In this document: positions 55,050 through 56,100 of the stretch, one piece after another | How the letters are laid out: every line of letters begins with the position of its first letter | Numbering within the stretch: position 1 is the stretch's first letter | Notes under the pieces: model-generated | Told to the model about the DNA's origin: nothing | Seen by the model: the letters and a program-made list of their open reading frames with translations, nothing else | Database searches by the model: none | Program-made: the position numbers and the translations under genes | Assembly: GCA_031277685.1 (NCBI GenBank) | Contig: JAITLV010000034.1 | Coordinates: forward strand, 1 to 56,100 | From: Sphingobacterium sp. | Lineage (GTDB): Bacteria; Bacteroidota; Bacteroidia; Sphingobacteriales; Sphingobacteriaceae | DNA: 56,100 nt | Direction of reading: 5' to 3'

Positions 55050-56100
55050 ATGGAATCTAACTTTCTAAAACAGCTTTTCCAGCAAGAGTTTACCAAGATT
55101 GTCGCGGTAATTTCAAAAAGCTTTGGTTTACAACATATTGAAATTGCCGAAGATATTGTCAGCGAAACTTTTTTGTTGGCCACCGAATCGTGGCAGACAA
55201 AAGGCCTACCTGCAAATCCAACAGCATGGCTTTATACCGTAGCCAAACGAAAAACCCTGAGTCACTTCAGACGGAATAAAATTTTCGAAGATAACGTAAT
55301 TCCCGAAATACATCAAAAACAGATCACTGTGGATCATACCGATGAATTTAGTTTCAGCCAGGAGAACATCAAAGATAGCCAGTTAAAGATGTTATTCGCG
55401 ATCTGCACACCGGCTATCGCAAGTGAGGCACAAATAGGACTCGCCCTACGTATCCTCTGCGGTTTTGGTATCGAGGAAATTGCCGAAGCCTTTCTTTCAA
55501 ACAAGGAGACTATCAACAAAAGGTTATTTCGGGCAAAAGAAAAACTTCGTACCGAAAAAATCCAGCTTGAGTTGCCTTCCGAACAAGAAATCGTCCAAAG
55601 ACTGGACAACGTACTGCATATTATCTACCTCCTGTTTAATGAAGGGTATTATTCCAAGACTCAAAATCAGATTTTAAGAAAAGATCTCTGCATCGAAGCC
55701 TTACGACTGGCCTTAACGCTGACCACGTACGATAAGACGAATATTCCAAAAACGAACGCGCTCATCGCCTTAATCTGCTTTCACTCCTCTCGTTTCGATG
55801 CTCGACATGGGACGGATGGAGCATTTATTCTATATGAGCAGCAAAATGAGAAACTCTGGAATCAAGAATTAATCAGTCAAGGTATCTATTTTTTGAACCA
55901 GTCTGCCGATGGTGATCAGCTAACCTCTTACCATATCGAGGCAAAAATTGCGCAATGCCACTGTACAAAAGCAGATACCGCAGAAAAATGGAGAGAAATC
56001 CTTCAGCTTTACGACCGTCTGTTAGCGGTCAATTACTCCCCTGGCGCCATACTCAACAGAACCTTTGCCTTGTATAAAGCGAAAGGTGCAAAAATAGCAC
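55050..56100 (+). CDS. ECF42-type RNA polymerase sigma factor, 3' end outside window
   Basis: An open frame from ATG 55050 runs through the window end without a stop (350 codons visible). The first part has sigma region 2 (A-E-D-I-V-S-E-T-F, W-L-Y-T-V-A-K-R-K) and region 4 (G-F-G-I-E-E-I-A-E-A-F then R-L-F-R-A-K-E-K-L-R). A long C-terminal extension (L-F-N-E-G-Y, H-S-S-R-F-D-A-R, Y-H-I-E-A-K-I-A) is typical of ECF42, where it replaces an anti-sigma factor in control. The likely targets are the AhpD-like and DGPF genes just upstream. Confidence 0.92.
   Translation, partial: MESNFLKQLFQQEFTKIVAVISKSFGLQHIEIAEDIVSETFLLATESWQTKGLPANPTAWLYTVAKRKTLSHFRRNKIFEDNVIPEIHQKQITVDHTDEFSFSQENIKDSQLKMLFAICTPAIASEAQIGLALRILCGFGIEEIAEAFLSNKETINKRLFRAKEKLRTEKIQLELPSEQEIVQRLDNVLHIIYLLFNEGYYSKTQNQILRKDLCIEALRLALTLTTYDKTNIPKTNALIALICFHSSRFDARHGTDGAFILYEQQNEKLWNQELISQGIYFLNQSADGDQLTSYHIEAKIAQCHCTKADTAEKWREILQLYDRLLAVNYSPGAILNRTFALYKAKGAKIA

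Noticed and set aside
383..56100. CRISPR arrays, insertion sequences or prophage genes
   Set aside because: I found no regularly spaced repeats, transposases with terminal repeats, or phage structural genes on either strand.

Overview
The window looks like chromosomal DNA of a Bacteroidota species, most likely Sphingobacteriaceae (Sphingobacterium or Pedobacter type). Signs of this are a SusC/SusD pair, FucP-type transporters, an ABC-permease/M1-peptidase fusion, a bS21-XerC-HPF neighbourhood, TAnnTTTG-like promoter boxes, and start codons that mostly lack Shine-Dalgarno sequences. Most genes lie on the minus strand. I see no IS element, prophage or CRISPR array.

Region 1 (1-18.1 kb) is a carbohydrate-utilisation locus on the minus strand. 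From its promoter end near 17.9 kb it encodes a secreted DUF2961/GH172 glycosidase, a lipoprotein, an L-fucose/D-arabinose isomerase, a FucP-type symporter, an AraB-type ribulokinase, an ECF sigma factor, a LacI regulator and a secreted unknown protein. A second unit follows: SusC, SusD and a secreted alpha/alpha-barrel protein. The isomerase plus a ribulokinase, with no aldolase, next to a GH172 enzyme suggests D-arabinofuranoside use: D-arabinose to D-ribulose to D-ribulose-5-P. Copies of a CG-centred palindrome (TTAATCGTTTAA) lie upstream of both units and are likely sites for the encoded LacI protein. The window opens inside a second, nearly identical copy of the 18-kb SDR gene, in inverted orientation, so an inverted repeat brackets this locus.

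Region 2 (18.1-27.3 kb) is an oxidative, non-phosphorylating L-fucose pathway: FucP, mutarotase, UxaA-family dehydratase, GH29 fucosidase, SDR, FAH-type hydrolase, lactonase and a second SDR. A divergent AraC regulator sits at its head.

Region 3 (27.3-35.3 kb) is mostly housekeeping: quinone oxidoreductase, outer-membrane beta-barrel protein, ferritin, a small unknown protein, HPF, XerC/D, bS21, a HAD phosphatase and a CAU tRNA that is probably tRNA-Ile2.

Region 4 (35.7-50.3 kb) holds lineage-type unknowns (DKNYY-repeat lipoprotein, exported protein, membrane protein), an ABC ATPase with a permease-M1 peptidase fusion, a GNAT, an amidinotransferase-fold enzyme, a VOC/SRPBCC/DoxX/SRPBCC operon divergent from a GlxA-type regulator, and a DUF885 lipoprotein. 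Region 5 (50.4-56.1 kb) has mgtC-mgtA on the minus strand, then an AhpD-like protein, a DGPF/YCII protein and an ECF42-type sigma factor that runs off the window end.
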